64,000 bases of DNA from JAAFJU01 sp043764895 (GTDB lineage: Bacteria; Cyanobacteriota; Cyanobacteriia; Leptolyngbyales; Leptolyngbyaceae), in contig JAYUJY010000064.1 of NCBI GenBank assembly GCA_043764895.1, forward strand, positions 1-64,000, given 5' to 3'. A program made the translations under genes and the position numbers. Every line of letters begins with the position of its first letter. The stretch's first letter is position 1. Under the pieces are notes generated by a model. It was not told the origin of the DNA and searched no databases. It was given only the letters and a program-made list of their open reading frames with translations. Shown here piece by piece: positions 16,866 to 25,728 of this stretch.

Positions 16866-18716
16866 CTAAAAACCTAAGGCTTGAATCTTGGACCAGGACA
16901 GCGCCATTCCTAAGACACTAACCCCAACCAAAATCGTAAACATATAGCCCGACGATCGCCCCGACACACTGTATTTTAATCCTTCACCCGAAAACAGCGA
17001 GGCAAACCCAACGAGATTAACCACTCCGTCCACAATATACCTGTCGAACCACGAGATTAAGCTTGACAAGCTCCCCACGAATCGAACCACCGTCAACTTA
17101 TAGAACGTATCAACATAGAAATCGTAAGCGAGTAAATCCTGAATAAACCGCAACTGCGCTTGCACTGGACGCATCCACACATGCTCTAGTTGGACCAAGC
17201 TCCCGATCGCAATGCCAATGCCCCCCGATAACGACAGCATCCCCGCCGCCACCAAATTCACCGCATCACTATCCGGGAGCACTCCCAACCGCTGCATCAC
17301 CCAAGGCAAAGTGACCGTCGCAACCACCAGCACGCCCATGGGCATCGCCATCGTCCATGGCACCTCCGGCGATCGACGCGTTTTGGGGGTCACCGGGCCT
17401 AAGAACACCAGCCGATACACCCGCACGAGACCGATCGCCGTCAACATATTCACCAATAAAATCACCGCAACGAGTCCCGGAGATTCAATCCAAAAGTCCT
17501 CTATCCCATCCAGCATGGCCCAATAGCTCCCCAACGGAAGAAATCCGACTAGCCCCAATCCCCCGGTCACAAAAGCCAACGTCGTCATGGGCATCTTTCG
17601 CCCTAAGCCCCCAAGTTCGGTCACATCTTGACTGCTAGTGGTGAGAATAATCGAACCCAAGCTCATAAAAATCAACGCTTTTGCAATTGAGTGAGCCAAG
17701 AGTAGCAAATAGGCAAAATCCGTCCACTGCATCCCCACCGCAATAAAGACAAGTCCCATATAGGCACTGGTCGAGTGAGACATTGCCCGTTTGATATCAA
17801 TCTGCGCAAGGGAGACGAGTGAAGCACCGATCGCCGTCATCGTCCCCAACACTATTAATGTCGCTTGAGCCACCGGAGACAGCGCAATGACAGGCTGAAG
17901 TTTGATCAATACATAGGCTCCGCAGCCCACCACGACTGAATTTCGCAAAATAGAAGCAGGCGTCGGACCTTCCATAGCTTCATCGAGCCAAAGGTTCAGG
18001 GGAAACTGCGCACATTTTCCCGTCGGACCCGCAATCAACGCCAGTCCCAACGCCGTCGCCGTTCCAGGTGCGAGATCGGCTGTTTCTGCCCACTGATAGA
18101 TCTGTTCAAAATTCAAGTCCCCGGCATAGACCGCCACCGTCACCATCCCCATCAACAGCAAAATATCGCCCACGCGTTTGGTCAAAAAGGCATCGCGCGC
18201 TGCCGTCTCAACCAAGGGCTGCGCATACCAAAAGCCCACGAGAAGATAGGTTGAAAGGGTCAACATCTCCAGCAACCCATAGGTCAAAAACAATGAGTCG
18301 CTCAGCACTAGGCCACTCATCGCCGCTTCAAAAAATCCCATCAGCCCGTAAAAGCGACCTAAAGACCACTCTTTTTCCAAGTAGCCCAGCCCGTAAACCT
18401 TCGCCAGCAAGCTCAACAGCGTAATCAGCACCATCGCTCCCACGCCGATCGAATCCAAATGCACATTAAATGTCAAGTCAAAGTCCGCCATATGAAACCA
18501 CGGCAAACTCAGCTCATACACGGGCTGGTCCCACACTGCCTGAAAAATCAGCACCCCATGCCCAAGCGCCAAAATCGTCGCTAAAACATTGAGATAAGCC
18601 GCAGGACGCTGCCCCCGTCCCCGAATCAATCCCGTTGACCAAGGAACCGTCACGAGTGCGCCGACCAATCCATAGGACGGAATCAGCCAGCTTGTCTCCA
18701 GGAGATATTCGTGCAT
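16866..18716 (-). CDS. ndhF4: NAD(P)H-quinone oxidoreductase subunit NdhF (NdhF4 type)
   Basis: A 616-aa membrane protein with the chain 5 features ARDAFLTKRVGDILLLMG, GPTGKCAQFPLNLWLDEAMEGPTPASILRNS and AQIDIKRAMSHSTSAYMGLV, and a C-terminal amphipathic region leading to a last membrane helix (FTILVGVSVLGMALSW). It is the most distal proton-translocating subunit of the NDH-1 variant that takes up CO2, and it anchors the ChpX hydration protein. It is the first gene of the ndhF-ndhD-chpX operon. It is divergent from ccmK, with 413 bp between the start codons. F4 rather than F3 is inferred from gene order. Confidence 0.9.
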   Translation of the reverse strand: MHEYLLETSWLIPSYGLVGALVTVPWSTGLIRGRGQRPAAYLNVLATILALGHGVLIFQAVWDQPVYELSLPWFHMADFDLTFNVHLDSIGVGAMVLITLLSLLAKVYGLGYLEKEWSLGRFYGLMGFFEAAMSGLVLSDSLFLTYGLLEMLTLSTYLLVGFWYAQPLVETAARDAFLTKRVGDILLLMGMVTVAVYAGDLNFEQIYQWAETADLAPGTATALGLALIAGPTGKCAQFPLNLWLDEAMEGPTPASILRNSVVVGCGAYVLIKLQPVIALSPVAQATLIVLGTMTAIGASLVSLAQIDIKRAMSHSTSAYMGLVFIAVGMQWTDFAYLLLLAHSIAKALIFMSLGSIILTTSSQDVTELGGLGRKMPMTTLAFVTGGLGLVGFLPLGSYWAMLDGIEDFWIESPGLVAVILLVNMLTAIGLVRVYRLVFLGPVTPKTRRSPEVPWTMAMPMGVLVVATVTLPWVMQRLGVLPDSDAVNLVAAGMLSLSGGIGIAIGSLVQLEHVWMRPVQAQLRFIQDLLAYDFYVDTFYKLTVVRFVGSLSSLISWFDRYIVDGVVNLVGFASLFSGEGLKYSVSGRSSGYMFTILVGVSVLGMALSWSKIQALGF

Positions 18717-19129
18717 TCAAACCCGTCCTAACACAATGTCGTACAAGCCAAAGGCTGCTACTAGCCTAAGCGAAATCCTAACGACTCATCGCTCTACCCT
18801 TAAAATTACCGCCTTGACTGTAACGGAATTGCAACAATTTTGGACGACCCTCATCTCATTCAAGATCAGGATCAAATTAGCGTCCAGCCGAAGATACTAG
18901 CCACTTACGAGCACTTTTGGGCAACTCAGGTGCATTCATCAGCCAACCTAATGATCCTGATTTATAAGGATCATCAAACTTTATATTGCCAAGGGTAATG
19001 CTCACCTCTATTCTTGTATAACAAGTTGAATCCCAGCTTTTGGGTAAACGTGGAATAAATGGGATTTCCCGTCCAGGTTTGCACTGAGGTTATTTTGCGA
19101 GCGATCGCCCCATTGAGGAGAGATTAGGC
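18717..19129. promoter_or_regulatory. Divergent promoter region between ndhF4 and ccmK
   Basis: This 413-bp intergenic region must hold promoters for the CO2-uptake operon on one side and the carboxysome operon on the other. It contains a 7-bp inverted repeat ATGATCC-N10-GGATCAT at 18951-18974 and a TTGTATAAC segment near 19014 that resembles a -10 box facing ccmK. I cannot point to a certain binding site for CmpR/CcmR-type regulators. No open reading frame of note is present. Confidence 0.6.
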
Positions 19130-19438
19130 ATGTCTATTGCGGTCGGAATGATTGAAACACGGGGTTTTCCCGCAGTCGTCGAAGCGGCTGATGCGATGGT
19201 GAAAGCCGCTCGCGTTACCTTAGTCGGCTACGAGAAAATCGGGAGTGGTCGCGTCACGGTCATTATCCGAGGCAACGTCTCTGAAGTGAAAGCTTCGATT
19301 GAGGCTGGCTTAGAGTGTATTAAGCGCGTAAATGGCGGCGAAGTGGCATCTAGTCACATTATTGCTCGTCCCCACGAAAACCTCGAATACGTTCTACCCA
19401 TTCGATATACCGAAGCGGTCGATCAGTTTCGTGCCTAG
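19130..19438 (+). CDS. ccmK: Carboxysome shell protein CcmK (first copy, short)
   Basis: A 102-aa single-domain bacterial microcompartment (BMC) protein. It has MSIAVGMIETRGFPAVVEAADAM at the N-terminus in shortened view, the pore loop KIGSGR, and RPHENLEYVLPIRY near the C-terminus. Hexamers tile the facets of the beta-carboxysome, with a small positive pore that admits bicarbonate and ribulose bisphosphate. The shorter C-terminus (ending DQFRA) resembles the CcmK2 type, but naming differs among species. It is the first gene of the ccm operon. A GAGGAGAG-type ribosome binding site lies just before the ATG. Confidence 0.96.
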   Translation: MSIAVGMIETRGFPAVVEAADAMVKAARVTLVGYEKIGSGRVTVIIRGNVSEVKASIEAGLECIKRVNGGEVASSHIIARPHENLEYVLPIRYTEAVDQFRA

Positions 19439-19595
19439 AGCTTAGGTTTAGATTTGTCTCAGGCTTCGGAAGAGAGCGATCGAAACCGAACTAAAGCAGT
19501 CTAGAATGTTTTGTTGGTCTGGGCCTTTTGTCGTTCTACCAGAGCGATTCAGGGTCTTCGTATACGAAATTTGATTGGAAGGGAGTTTTTTTGAC

Positions 19596-19937
19596 ATGGC
19601 TATTGCAGTTGGAATGATCGAGACCTTGGGCTTCCCCGCAGTGGTGGAAGCAGCGGATGCGATGGTGAAAGCCGCTCGCGTCACCCTAGTTGGCTACGAA
19701 AAAATCGGGTCCGGTCGCGTAACCGTCATCGTTCGCGGTGATGTGTCTGAAGTTCAAGCTTCCGTCGCAGCAGGCATTGAGAATGTGAAGCGTGTGAACG
19801 GCGGACAAGTCTTGTCTACCCACATCATTGCGCGTCCTCACGAAAACCTGGAATACGTGCTGCCGATTCGCTACACCGAAGCTGTGGAACCATTCCGTGA
19901 GAGCGTTTCGGGTATCCGTCCTCTAAACCGTCCGTAA
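19596..19937 (+). CDS. ccmK: Carboxysome shell protein CcmK (second copy, longer C-terminus)
   Basis: About 113 aa from the ATG at 19596 (MAIAVGMIETLG); a longer frame from 19575 has no conserved residues. It is nearly identical to the first copy up to YVLPIRYTEAV, then extends with an extra tail ESVSGIRPLNRP. This resembles the CcmK1 type. The same KIGSGR pore residues are kept, so both copies should form similar hexamers, possibly mixed. The copies differ mainly in the residues around NVSEVKASIEAG versus DVSEVQASVAAG. It is 157 bp downstream of the first copy and 11 bp upstream of ccmL. Confidence 0.96.
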   Translation: MAIAVGMIETLGFPAVVEAADAMVKAARVTLVGYEKIGSGRVTVIVRGDVSEVQASVAAGIENVKRVNGGQVLSTHIIARPHENLEYVLPIRYTEAVEPFRESVSGIRPLNRP

Positions 19938-19948
19938 CGTTTATCTAA

Positions 19949-20248
19949 ATGCAAATCGCCAAAGTTCGCGGCACCGTTGTCAGTACCCAGAAAGAACCGA
20001 GCCTAACTGGGGTTAAGTTTCTTCTGGTACAACTTGTGGATGAAGAAGGGGAAGCTCTTCCGGTCTATGAAGTGGCTGCCGATCGCGTCGGTGCAGGAGT
20101 TGGGGAGTGGGTGCTGATTAGTCGTGGTAGTGGTGCGCGGAAGGTGGAGGGCTATGACGATCGCCCTCTAGATGCCTCAGTGGTCGCCATTATTGACACT
20201 GTAACAGTGGAGAATCAGCGCATCTACGACAAAGGAACGCAATGGTGA
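19949..20248 (+). CDS. ccmL: Carboxysome vertex protein CcmL
   Basis: A 99-aa protein with the CcmL/EutN beta-barrel fold: MQIAKVRGTVVSTQKEPSL at the start, then KFLLVQLVDEEG, AADRVGAGVGEWVLISRGS and a final ASVVAIIDTVTVENQRIYDK. It forms pentamers that close the twelve vertices of the beta-carboxysome shell. It begins 11 bp after the second ccmK stop. The G-x-G-x-G-EWVLISRGSGAR turn is the family's pore loop. Confidence 0.97.
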   Translation: MQIAKVRGTVVSTQKEPSLTGVKFLLVQLVDEEGEALPVYEVAADRVGAGVGEWVLISRGSGARKVEGYDDRPLDASVVAIIDTVTVENQRIYDKGTQW

Positions 20249-20479
20249 ACGTATGCGTCCTTACAAGATGCGGTCAACTAAGAATTCGCAGATCGAATCT
20301 GAGTTTACTTTGATTGAGGTTTTACACCGAGAGCGTTCCTGACTCCCGTATTTTTGTATTTAGAACGCCACTTTGGGATAGGCATTCTTCAAGATCCATC
20401 ATCTTTAGAATGAACATTTTTCAGAGCAGAAATTCTTTGAATCGATGCTTTTTTAGGACCGACCCTTTAACGCTAGATA

Positions 20480-20530
20480 TTTCAGAACGAGATATTTCAA
20501 GGCGAGACACCTCAGGACGAGACACTTCAG
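20480..20530 (+). repeat. 15-bp tandem repeat just before the ccmM start
   Basis: Units TTTCAGAACGAGATA (20480), TTTCAAGGCGAGACA (20495) and CCTCAGGACGAGACA (20510), plus a partial CTTCAG (20525), run head to tail up to two bases before the ccmM ATG. The frame through them is open and in frame with ccmM. Confidence 0.8.
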
Positions 20531-20532
20531 CT

Positions 20533-22542
20533 ATGGCCGCCCAAACTTCTTTCGCGGCTCCTCCGACACCTTGGTCGCGGACGCTTGCAGAACCCAATAT
20601 CCATGAATCTGCCTATGTGCATGTTTTTTCAAACCTGATCGGTGATGTTCGGGTGGGCGAAAATGTTCTGATTGCGCCGGGAACTTCGGTTCGCGCCGAT
20701 GAAGGAACGCCATTTCACATTGGCAGCCGCACCAATCTTCAAGATGGCGTAGTTGTTCATGGTTTGGAGCAAGGTCGCGTTGAAGGGGATGACGGAGAAT
20801 GCTACTCCGTTTGGATTGGGGACAATACATCCATTACCCATATGGCGCTGGTTCACGGACCTGCCTACGTGGGAAATGATTGTTTTATTGGCTTCCGATC
20901 GACGGTGTTCAATGCTCGCGTTGGCAGTGGCTCCATTGTGATGATGCACTGTCTGATTCAAGATGTCGAAATTCCGCCGGGAAAATATGTGCCCTCTGGG
21001 TCCATTATTATCCATCAGCAGCAAGCCGATCGCCTGCCGGACGTCCAACCGCAGGATCAGCACTTTGCAAAACACGTCATTGGCGTGAACGAAGCGCTTC
21101 GATCGGGGTATCACTGCGCCGAAGACACAGCCTGTATCCTTCCGATAAAAAACGACATGCCAACTACCTACAATGCCAAGAGCGCAAGCTCGGAAGTCGT
21201 GGATCACGTGCGTCAGCTTCTGGCGCAGGGTTATCGCATCGGCACCGAACACGCCAACAAACGTCAATTTCAAAACGGCGGCTGGAAAACCTGTTCGCCC
21301 ATCAATGCCACCGCCGAATCAGCGGTCCTGGGTGAATTGCAAGCTTGCCTAGGCGATCACGCGGGTGAATACGTCCGGCTGATCGGCATCGATCCCAAAG
21401 CTAAAAAGCGCGTCCTTGAGAAAATCATCCAACGCCCCGATGCAGCGCCCATTAGCCTCAATGGTGCAGCGTCAAAGGGTGGCTACTCCTCTAACGGGCA
21501 TTCCTCCAATGGACACTCGTCTAATGGACATGCCAGCCATAGCTCTCCCGCTAGCTACAATAGCGCCCCCGGTTCATCCGACGCTGGCGTTGCAGCCCAA
21601 GTGGGCAACGTGGTCAATCGCGGTGGCAAGATTTCGGTGGAGTACGCCAACAAGCGTCAATTCCAAACGTCGTCTTGGCAGAGCGGTGGATTCCTCAGTG
21701 GGTCCAATGAAGGCGCTGTCATCAACGCATTGAATCAGTTTATCGCGGCGCATCCCGGCGAATACGTCCGAGTTGTCGGCGTTGATCCGGTGGCTAAAAA
21801 GCGCGTATTGGAAGTCGTCGCTCAACGTCCCAACGGACAGTCAGTCCTGATCGCAACCCATACCTCTGCCTCCAACAGCATGGCTAGCAGTAGCTTCACC
21901 GCACCCTCTGCCAGCGCCGATCTATCAAGCCAAATCCAGCAGTTGCTGAACCAAGGGGCTTCGATCGGTCTTGAGTTTGCCGATCCGCGTCGTTACCGGG
22001 CTTCATCCTGGACTTCCGCTCCGATCATGACAGGCCGCAGCACTGGGGATATCTCCAACGCCGTCTCGCGGTTTATTGCCGAGCACGCTGGCGACTACGT
22101 TCGGATGATCGGAGTCGATACCCGAGCCAAAACCCGCGTCGCTGAAATTATTATTCATCGTCCCGGCACGCAAACAGCTCCAGCAAGTTCTTCAAGCCAT
22201 AGCTCTTCGCCCGCCAGCTACAGCGCACCATCTGCTTCATCGTCTTACGGGGGCGGCCACGGTAGCAGCAACCAAGCAACGGCTGGGTTGACAGCTCAAG
22301 GCGTTGATCAAATCCGTCAACTGGTTCGCGGTGGCAATAAGATCACAGTTGAGTTTGCTGACAAACGTCGCTACAAGATTAACTCTTGGCAAACCGCAGG
22401 GGTCGTGAGTGCTGGGAATGAATCCGGTGCGATCGCTGAAGTGGAGAAAATCTCGGCTCAGTTTGCTGGATCGTACGTCCGCATTATCGGGACTGACGCA
22501 TCCAAGCGTCGCGTGCTCGAAGCGGTCATTGCAAAACCCTAG
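20533..22542 (+). CDS. ccmM: Carboxysome assembly protein CcmM (gamma-carbonic anhydrase domain + four SSUL domains)
   Basis: About 669 aa from the ATG at 20533. Residues 15-200 form a left-handed beta-helix gamma-carbonic anhydrase domain with histidines in VVVHGLEQG and SITHMALVHG. HCAEDTAC supplies a cysteine pair spaced as in the redox-controlled active enzyme of Thermosynechococcus. Four RbcS-like (SSUL) domains follow at about 222-300, 355-435, 462-545 and 590-669, each with an RRxY/KRQF...SW pattern and ending YVRxIGxDxxxKxRV. They condense Rubisco into a network. Linkers are Ser/Gly/His-rich, with SSNGH repeats. The frame continues upstream to 20314 with no stop. An internal ATG at 21157 or GTG at 21199 could give a short SSUL-only form. 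Confidence 0.95.
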   Translation: MAAQTSFAAPPTPWSRTLAEPNIHESAYVHVFSNLIGDVRVGENVLIAPGTSVRADEGTPFHIGSRTNLQDGVVVHGLEQGRVEGDDGECYSVWIGDNTSITHMALVHGPAYVGNDCFIGFRSTVFNARVGSGSIVMMHCLIQDVEIPPGKYVPSGSIIIHQQQADRLPDVQPQDQHFAKHVIGVNEALRSGYHCAEDTACILPIKNDMPTTYNAKSASSEVVDHVRQLLAQGYRIGTEHANKRQFQNGGWKTCSPINATAESAVLGELQACLGDHAGEYVRLIGIDPKAKKRVLEKIIQRPDAAPISLNGAASKGGYSSNGHSSNGHSSNGHASHSSPASYNSAPGSSDAGVAAQVGNVVNRGGKISVEYANKRQFQTSSWQSGGFLSGSNEGAVINALNQFIAAHPGEYVRVVGVDPVAKKRVLEVVAQRPNGQSVLIATHTSASNSMASSSFTAPSASADLSSQIQQLLNQGASIGLEFADPRRYRASSWTSAPIMTGRSTGDISNAVSRFIAEHAGDYVRMIGVDTRAKTRVAEIIIHRPGTQTAPASSSSHSSSPASYSAPSASSSYGGGHGSSNQATAGLTAQGVDQIRQLVRGGNKITVEFADKRRYKINSWQTAGVVSAGNESGAIAEVEKISAQFAGSYVRIIGTDASKRRVLEAVIAKP

Positions 22543-22594
22543 GGTTTCGCGACTGATCTCGATCGCTTTTACTTAAACCCGTTCACCCGACTCG

Positions 22595-23461
22595 ATGTTT
22601 CCAAAATCCCTCAGTTTTGAACCCATTAGTACTGCGCAAAATTATTGCGTCAGTGGTGATGTGGCTATTTATGCGGGAGTGGCCATCGCGCCGGGTGTTT
22701 TGTTGCAGGCCGATGTGGGCAGTCGGATTGTGATTCGATCGGGGGTTTGTATTGGTTTGGGCTGCGTGATTCATGCCCATGAAGGGACGATTACGATTAA
22801 TGAAGGCGCAAACCTAGGCGCAGGCGTTTTGCTCATCGGAGACGTGACGATCGGCGCGCGAGCTTGTCTGGGCGCGGCAGTCACAGTATTAAACAGTGCG
22901 ATTGAGGCGGGAAAAATTGTAGAGTCTGGACAGGTGGTCGGCGATCGCTCTCGACAGGTTGACCTTAATGTAGAGACCAATCAGGTTGACGATCGGTTTG
23001 ATTCCATTCCCCTGAATGAAGCCCCGCCTCAAGTCTCAAAACCGTCTTCCGAACCTATTATTACCGATACCACTGGAAATCCTTGGCAATCCTGCGATCC
23101 CGATCCTTGGGATCCAAGTGACCATCCCCCCAGTGAAACGACCTGTCAAGTCACCAGTAAACCGACAACCGCAACTCCCTTCGACAGCACGATTTACTCA
23201 GCCCAAAACTTTTCTTCCCCCTATCCGCCTTATCAGAACCCGCCAACGCCCTCGACTCCACCGATCGCAACCCCGATGGAGCCGAGAGTCGAGTCTAATG
23301 GTTCCAGCGTTGAGACCCATTTATCTGCCGAACCAGACACAAAGCCTGAGATCAAACCTAAGCCTGAAGAAACGGCGATCGTCCCTAAAGATGACGCTCC
23401 GAAGCCTGTCTACGGCCAAGCCTATGTTAATCAAATGTTAGGAAGAATGTTGGGACGGTAA
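22595..23461 (+). CDS. ccmN: Carboxysome assembly protein CcmN
   Basis: A 288-aa protein. Residues 1-135 form a hexapeptide-repeat beta-helix (DVAIYAGVAIAPGVLLQADVG, NLGAGVLLIGDVTIGARACLG). A proline/serine-rich, probably disordered linker of about 130 residues follows. The end is a short amphipathic helix, GQAYVNQMLGRMLGR, the encapsulation peptide that recruits CcmK shell proteins. CcmN binds CcmM through its beta-helix and so links the Rubisco condensate to the shell. It is the last gene of the operon; no Rubisco or ccaA gene follows. The start at 22595 has MFPKSLSFEPIS in frame. Confidence 0.95.
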   Translation: MFPKSLSFEPISTAQNYCVSGDVAIYAGVAIAPGVLLQADVGSRIVIRSGVCIGLGCVIHAHEGTITINEGANLGAGVLLIGDVTIGARACLGAAVTVLNSAIEAGKIVESGQVVGDRSRQVDLNVETNQVDDRFDSIPLNEAPPQVSKPSSEPIITDTTGNPWQSCDPDPWDPSDHPPSETTCQVTSKPTTATPFDSTIYSAQNFSSPYPPYQNPPTPSTPPIATPMEPRVESNGSSVETHLSAEPDTKPEIKPKPEETAIVPKDDAPKPVYGQAYVNQMLGRMLGR

Positions 23462-23506
23462 TGGATCCTGCATTCTTCCTACTTTAATTGCAACAGAAGT
23501 CAAAAC

Positions 23507-24091
23507 CTAAGCCTCCAAAACGATCGTCGCCGTCAGTTTCAACTCGGGAAATGTAGGAGAAACGATCGCCTGCTTATCCCGGAAAGTCGTGAACTGGTAG
23601 GCACCGGAGACCAGCGTGCCGACTATGACCCAAGCGCGGTCGGGGTCCACAATCCAGTACTCAGGGATGGCGATCGCGGCGTATTGGTCCCGCTTGTCTT
23701 GATAGTCGCGCTTGTAATTGTCTTTGGACTCATTGCCTGGTGAAACGACTTCGACCACAAGCCGGGGCGGTGGCATCTGACGAGTAATCGTAAGGCGTGA
23801 CTCAATAAGGGGTAGATGGATAGCATCCAACACCGTCAAGTCTGGAAACCGTGTTTTAGGCTTACCCCTTACTTCGACTTCGCAAGAATGAGGACGGACA
23901 AGCTTAAAGGGCACTCCGATCGCAATGAGCGCCAATTGGATAAAGATTGCGATCGCATCATTGCGGCTAGATTCCGTCATAACCTCGACCAATTCCCCAT
24001 CCCAATACTCACACCGTCCCTCGGGCAGATCGGACACATCTGCCGTCAGGTACTCCTCAAAACTCGCAAATCGAGCCTTAGTAAACGTCAT
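23507..24091 (-). CDS. Uma2 family (DUF820) putative endonuclease
   Basis: A 194-aa protein of the usual Uma2 length. It shows the family order: FEEYLTADVSDLPEGRCEYWDGELVE, a central TRFPDLTVLDAIH with the acidic residue, LVVEVVSPGNESKDNYKRDYQDKRDQY and PEYWIVDPDRAWVIV. This is the nuclease-like PD-(D/E)XK arrangement (D...E-x-V...K). The role in the cell is not known. It is a second, more typical member besides the one at 13138, and not closely similar to it. It is convergent with ccmN and separated from it by about 45 bp. Confidence 0.9.
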   Translation of the reverse strand: MTFTKARFASFEEYLTADVSDLPEGRCEYWDGELVEVMTESSRNDAIAIFIQLALIAIGVPFKLVRPHSCEVEVRGKPKTRFPDLTVLDAIHLPLIESRLTITRQMPPPRLVVEVVSPGNESKDNYKRDYQDKRDQYAAIAIPEYWIVDPDRAWVIVGTLVSGAYQFTTFRDKQAIVSPTFPELKLTATIVLEA

Positions 24092-24178
24092 TTTTCTACC
24101 CCTAACACTTGCGCCGCCGTCAGCTTCAACTCATGGATAGCTCTTCCATGCTTACCTATTCATTCTAATCGATCGGCT

Positions 24179-25660
24179 TTAACTCCCCAGCACAACCGCA
24201 GCCTCTTCCTCAACGACTCCTTTAATCGTCGGCTCCTTTAAGCAAAACCCACAGAGAAAGGCCGTCACAATAGACGTCACCCCCAGATACTGGAAGAACT
24301 GTGTATTACCCAAAGGTGTGGACGGCAACGCCGCATAGATCACCGCATAGAACACCGCACCCACACTCCCATAGGCCCCAACAATTCCAGCAATCTGACC
24401 CGTCACTCGCCGTTGCAGCAGCGGCGCAATTCCAAACGTCGCGCCTGATCCCGCACAAGTGAAAAAGGCTGAAAACATAAGTGTGACGATCGCCAGAGGC
24501 AATGACCAGTTTGCATTAATTTGGCTGGTCACCAGATGGCCCAACCCTACGCCCGCCAAAAGCAAGGTCAAGGTCCATTTACGGCTACCTGAGTTATCAC
24601 AAATCCATCCTCCCACCGGACGACCGAAGAGATTAATCAATGGATAACAGGCCGCAGATAGCCCCGCCTGGGTGTAATCCAACCCAAACGTATTTGTAAA
24701 AAAGGTGGGGAGCATCGACACGACTGCCAATTCAGATCCAAAACTTGCAATATACGCTAAGCCCAATAAAAAGACCTGAGTCATCGCATAGCGATCGCTT
24801 TTCTCATAGCGCCGCTTTCCCGCCACAACGTCCTGATTGACCTTCCAGGCTTGGTAACACTGCACGCCATATAGAAGGCCAAATAAACCCCATATCCCAA
24901 CCATCACATCGGGCACAATTAGCCCCGCCTCCTTCAATCGCCAATCAATCAGTCCCATGGCTAGAAAAATCGGCAAATTCACCAGCAGTAATCCAAAGAA
25001 ACTTCGCGCACTTGTGACTTCCATCCCCCCACTTTTAGTCGGACGTTGGTAGACCTTGCCCGGTGGCGTATTTTCAACGTTGAAGTAAAAGAACACCCCA
25101 AAAATGGCCGCAATGACTCCCGTCGAGCCGATCGCAAATCGCCAGTTAACCTGCCCTGCACTTAAGAATGCCGTACTCGCCGCCACAATAGGTAATAAAG
25201 CATTGGACCCAAAGGATCCAAAATTTCCCCAACCCCCGTAAATTCCCTGTGCGATGCCAATTTGCTTTTCAGGAATCCATTCAGCCACCAGCCGAATCCC
25301 TACCACAAAACCCGCGCCCACAATGCCCAATAACAATCGGCTAATCACCAACTGATTAAAATCCTGCGCCATCGCAAAAGCCAAGGTTGGGAACGCCGAA
25401 AAAATTAAAAGCCCCGAATACGTAATCCGAGGACCAAAGCGATCGAGCACCATTCCCATAATGATTCGAGCTGGAATCGTCAACGCCAAGTTGCACAAAG
25501 TAATGGTTTTCGATTGTCCAGGCGAAAGGCCCATGTCTTTTGCGATCGTTGTGGCAAAGGGCGCATAGCTAAACCAAACCACAAAAGTTAGGAAAAATGC
25601 CATCCAGGCCAAATTGAGAATTTTGTACGGTCCGCGAAAGGTAATGAGTTTGCGTAACAT
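24179..25660 (-). CDS. nrtP: Nitrate/nitrite transporter of the major facilitator superfamily (NrtP/NarK type)
   Basis: A 493-aa protein with about 12 membrane segments. It has the NarK-type motifs RIIMGMVLDRFGPR and GNFGSFGSNALLP, which is close to the nitrate signature of the family, and NLFGRPVGGWICDNSGSRKW. A large loop lies in the middle (residues 205-300). In cyanobacteria lacking the ABC-type NrtABCD system, such a permease brings nitrate and nitrite into the cell for assimilation. No nitrate reductase genes are in the window. The upstream sequence holds an NtcA-type promoter (see sites at 25701-25742), consistent with activation under nitrogen limitation. Confidence 0.9.
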   Translation of the reverse strand: MLRKLITFRGPYKILNLAWMAFFLTFVVWFSYAPFATTIAKDMGLSPGQSKTITLCNLALTIPARIIMGMVLDRFGPRITYSGLLIFSAFPTLAFAMAQDFNQLVISRLLLGIVGAGFVVGIRLVAEWIPEKQIGIAQGIYGGWGNFGSFGSNALLPIVAASTAFLSAGQVNWRFAIGSTGVIAAIFGVFFYFNVENTPPGKVYQRPTKSGGMEVTSARSFFGLLLVNLPIFLAMGLIDWRLKEAGLIVPDVMVGIWGLFGLLYGVQCYQAWKVNQDVVAGKRRYEKSDRYAMTQVFLLGLAYIASFGSELAVVSMLPTFFTNTFGLDYTQAGLSAACYPLINLFGRPVGGWICDNSGSRKWTLTLLLAGVGLGHLVTSQINANWSLPLAIVTLMFSAFFTCAGSGATFGIAPLLQRRVTGQIAGIVGAYGSVGAVFYAVIYAALPSTPLGNTQFFQYLGVTSIVTAFLCGFCLKEPTIKGVVEEEAAVVLGS

Positions 25661-25690
25661 GCTGCAAGAATCCTAGAGAACACCCAATTT

Positions 25691-25714
25691 TGAACCTCTA
25701 ACGTTAGAGGTTCA
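25691..25714. promoter_or_regulatory. 24-bp perfect palindrome over the nrtP promoter
   Basis: TGAACCTCTAAC is followed directly by its exact reverse complement GTTAGAGGTTCA. The centre coincides with the proposed -10 box of nrtP. It lies 31 bp before the start codon. It may be an operator for a dimeric regulator or a hairpin in the mRNA leader. Confidence 0.65.
25701..25706 (-). promoter_or_regulatory. nrtP: Proposed -10 box of nrtP
   Basis: On the minus strand TAACGT fits the TAN3T consensus and lies exactly 22 bases after the NtcA-like site, the spacing found in NtcA-activated class II promoters. Confidence 0.55.
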
Positions 25715-25728
25715 TGACGCTCTAAAAT

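Noticed and set aside
20629..21273. 214-aa minus-strand ORF opposite ccmM
   Set aside because: Antisense of conserved gamma-carbonic anhydrase sequence; no independent support.
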